DNA of 64,000 bases from Catonia carolina. Taxonomy: Eukaryota; Arthropoda; Insecta; Hemiptera; Achilidae. The stretch covers positions 70,925,501-70,989,500 of the forward strand of contig JAQMRL010000006.1 in NCBI GenBank assembly GCA_035578175.1, written 5' to 3'. The first letter of the stretch is position 1, and each line of letters opens with the position of its first letter. The position numbers and the translations under genes were made by a program. The notes under the pieces were generated by a model. The model saw only the letters and a program-made list of their open reading frames with translations. It was not told where the DNA came from and made no database searches. Of the stretch, positions 63,938 to 64,000 are shown piece after piece.

Positions 63938-64000
63938 GCCTCGGTAGCGCAGTAGGCAGCGCGTAAGTCTCATAATCTTAAGGTCGTGAGTTCGATCCTC
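63938..64000 (+). tRNA. tRNA-Met (elongator, CAT anticodon), cut by window end
   Basis: GCCTCGGTAGCGCAGTAGGC (acceptor, D arm), anticodon arm TAAGTCTCATAATCTTA with anticodon CAT, then GGTCGTGAGTTCGATCCTC (variable loop and T arm). This matches insect elongator tRNA-Met closely; in Drosophila the arm is TCAG/CTGA whereas here it is TAAG/CTTA, a paired change that keeps the stem. The 3' acceptor strand is beyond the window. A young SINE head is possible but no SINE family here shares this sequence. Confidence 0.85.

Overview
This is a eukaryotic, almost certainly arthropod (probably insect, perhaps hemipteran) AT-rich genomic window made very largely of transposable elements. Evidence for the host: tRNA-derived SINEs with A/B boxes, mariner-like elements with TA duplications, pogo, hAT, piggyBac-like and P-element relatives, RTE-, jockey- and CR1-type LINE pieces, spliced-exon remnants with GT/AG borders, and an insect-like elongator tRNA-Met running off the right edge. 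I see no intact multi-exon host gene. The organism guess rests on family resemblance only.

Four abundant families build most of the window. Family A (about 0.95 kb, ~18 full or partial copies) has 12-bp inverted sub-termini, a (TG)n tract, a 3' hairpin, and inserts between two T's without duplication: it looks like a Helentron-associated (DINE-1-like) rolling-circle element. S1/S1b and S2 are tRNA-derived SINEs (about 165 and 325 bp). S3 (about 395 bp) is a retroposon with an (AAC)n tail and 8-12 bp duplications that repeatedly inserts into its own older copies. Smaller families include S4 tRNA-like SINEs and repeats R3 and R6.

Layout: 1-1.3 kb, decayed THAP/P-element transposase; 1.9-2.5 kb, pogo/Tigger MITE; 3-9 kb, SINEs and LINE 3' ends; 9-12 kb, two full family A copies; 12.7-15.9 kb, a deleted mariner-like element nested in another transposase, then an S2 split by S3 and a piggyBac-like MITE; 16.4-21.2 kb, rearranged LINE and S3 tandem blocks; 21.3-22.2 kb, second deleted mariner-like copy; 24-31 kb, nested family A, S3, LINE, piggyBac; 33.1-34.1 kb, a GC-rich island with tandem repeats, a TATA box and a histone-like hairpin; 35-42.7 kb, MITEs, SINEs, family A; 43.1-45.0 kb, a hAT MITE and a foldback element with six 206-bp repeats; 47.0-48.0 kb, family A copy with an internal paralogous empty site; 50.0-52.7 kb, RTE LINE with an 11-bp duplication; 52.8 kb, a decayed glycosyl hydrolase family 1 (GH1) exon; 54.6-55.9 kb, a mariner-like element (DD38D by my count) with one nonsense mutation; 56.3-58.0 kb, nested MITEs and a hAT MITE; 58.5-59.2 kb, CR1-like LINE end; 59.2-61 kb, mostly unassigned with two possible GH1 exon relics; 61-64 kb, family A copies and the tRNA.

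The nested insertions give a relative chronology: RTE and S3 are younger than the family A or S3 copies they interrupt, and the mariner-like, piggyBac-like and Tc1-like elements postdate the LINE or SINE sequences they split.
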